A program made the position numbers and the translations under genes. Below, in pieces: positions 63,163 to 64,000 of a stretch of 64,000 bases of DNA (within the stretch, counting starts at the first letter, position 1; every line of letters begins with the position of its first letter). This DNA is from Ancylobacter vacuolatus. Lineage in GTDB: Bacteria; Pseudomonadota; Alphaproteobacteria; Rhizobiales; Xanthobacteraceae. The notes beneath the pieces were generated by a model. It worked only from the letters and a program-made list of their open reading frames with translations, was not told where the DNA came from and did no database searches. The stretch is taken from NCBI RefSeq assembly GCF_030813595.1, contig NZ_JAUSUH010000011.1, forward strand, positions 62,001 through 126,000, read 5' to 3'.

Positions 63163-64000
63163 TCAGGGACCCTTGAAATGGTCGGGCGCGGTGGTGGTCT
63201 CGCCGCCGATCACATCGGTGACGGAGAAGGTGACGGGCAGCGAGGCGCTGGCCGGCAGCTTGGCGTGGGTGGAAACCAGCGCCCGCAGCTCATAGGTCTG
63301 GTCCGGCCCGACCTCGACCACGGGATGGCCATTCTCGGTTTCCGAGATGCCGCCGACGATTTCGAGCTGCGCTTCCGGCACCCCGTCCACCGCGATGGCG
63401 AAACGGCGCGGCAGCGACTGCTTGTTGACGATGCGCAGCGTGTAGGCATTGCGCAGCGATCCGTCCGAGAGCCGGACAAAGAGCGGGTTGCGGTCATGGA
63501 TGACGGAGACGCCCTCCGAGCCGCGCATCGCCAGCGTCGCCACCATGATGCCGCCGACGACGACGATCAGCCCGGCATAGAGAAGGGTGCGGGCGCGGAA
63601 AACCTTCGCCACCGGCGCCAGGCCCTGCTGGCGGCGCTCGACATTCATCTCGGTGTCGTAGGCGATCAGCCCGGTCGGGCGGCCCACCTTGTTCATCACC
63701 GTATCGCAGGCGTCGATGCACAGGCCGCACTGGATGCAGGCGAGCTGGCTGCCGAGGCGGATGTCGACGCCCGTCGGGCAGGCAGCGACGCATTGCTTGC
63801 AGTCGATGCAGTCGCCCGAGGGCACGCCGGCCGCGCGCAGCGCCTCGCTCTTCTTGAACGAGCCGCGCGGCTCGCCGCGGTCATAGCGATAGGTGACGTT
63901 GAAGGCGTATTCGTCGGTCAGCGCCGCCTGGATGCGCGGCCAGGGGCACATATAGGTGCACACCTGCTCGCGCATATGGCCGGCGAGCACATAGGTGGTG
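63163..64000 (-). CDS. ccoG: Cytochrome c oxidase accessory protein CcoG, 5' part beyond window
   Basis: About 279 codons of the C-terminal part are present; the N-terminus with the first helices is off the right edge. Two ferredoxin-like 4Fe-4S motifs are seen: CIDCKQCVAACPTGVDIR and ACIQCGLCIDACD, followed by a membrane helix (TLLYAGLIVVVGGIMVATLA) and an Ig-like periplasmic domain (RRFAIAVDGVPEAQLEIVG). CcoG is a redox protein of cbb3 oxidase maturation. ccoNOPQ would be expected beyond the edge. The GTG at 63990 is internal, not a start. Confidence 0.95.
   Translation of the reverse strand, partial: TTYVLAGHMREQVCTYMCPWPRIQAALTDEYAFNVTYRYDRGEPRGSFKKSEALRAAGVPSGDCIDCKQCVAACPTGVDIRLGSQLACIQCGLCIDACDTVMNKVGRPTGLIAYDTEMNVERRQQGLAPVAKVFRARTLLYAGLIVVVGGIMVATLAMRGSEGVSVIHDRNPLFVRLSDGSLRNAYTLRIVNKQSLPRRFAIAVDGVPEAQLEIVGGISETENGHPVVEVGPDQTYELRALVSTHAKLPASASLPVTFSVTDVIGGETTTAPDHFKGP

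Overview
This window is about 64 kb of high-GC DNA (roughly 68-70% by eye) from an alphaproteobacterium of the order Hyphomicrobiales, most likely Xanthobacteraceae (Ancylobacter/Starkeya/Xanthobacter-like). The call rests on the EcfG-NepR-PhyR general stress module with GGAAC-N16-CGTT promoters, GcrA, a perfect TTAA-N7-TTAA CtrA-type box, a SAM-II riboswitch before metZ, DnaX without its zinc cysteines, and the ligase-associated DNA repair genes. The genus is inference.

Layout: 1-7100 holds a ligase-associated DNA repair module (Lhr-type helicase, MBL exonuclease, ATP-dependent ligase), with a zinc-ribbon protein, a GYF/TM2 protein and a TPR methyltransferase between. 7104-12414 has a small membrane protein, a MATE exporter, pyrD with a DUF952 gene, a PLP decarboxylase and an S24/LexA-like regulator. 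12474-17063 has a glycine-zipper lipoprotein, a 1-Cys peroxiredoxin, a GNAT-fmt-def group and rmuC. 17117-18918 has a LysR regulator and an AT-richer methyltransferase. 19035-24045 is the general stress response locus: divergent nepR-ecfG and phyR-histidine kinase operons, each behind its own EcfG promoter, and probable regulon members (DUF1328 and PRC-barrel proteins; the lipoprotein at 12474 also has the motif). 24126-24519 is an array of ten 40-bp hairpin repeats, followed by glnD, a class A PBP, a zinc metallopeptidase and gcrA.

31741-41967 carries argD-argF, hslO, argE, trkH, apaG, metZ with its SAM-II riboswitch, dcd and a carboxymuconolactone decarboxylase/MerR pair. 42084-47092 carries nudC-HIT, an Fsr-like MFS exporter, a prolyl aminopeptidase and a class C beta-lactamase. 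47104-48815 is a low-GC insert with a GT2 glycosyltransferase and a methyltransferase-like gene. It is followed by an APC permease, an exported methyltransferase, ffs (4.5S RNA), dnaX and ybaB. 54455-54654 is a poly-G/C block between identical 25-nt repeats and looks like an assembly artefact. Beyond it lie a TetR gene and a three-domain LplT-PlsC-Aas fusion with a matching operator. The right end is the cbb3 oxidase maturation operon ccoG-H-I-S with a translationally coupled CcoA-like copper transporter; ccoG runs off the edge.

The genes are mostly chromosomal housekeeping. The least expected features are the hairpin array, a REP palindrome read in frame within ccoI, the CcoA-like gene coupled to ccoS, the cluster of EcfG promoters, and the suspect poly-G join where recR would usually be found. 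I saw no tRNA, rRNA, CRISPR array, insertion sequence or phage gene.
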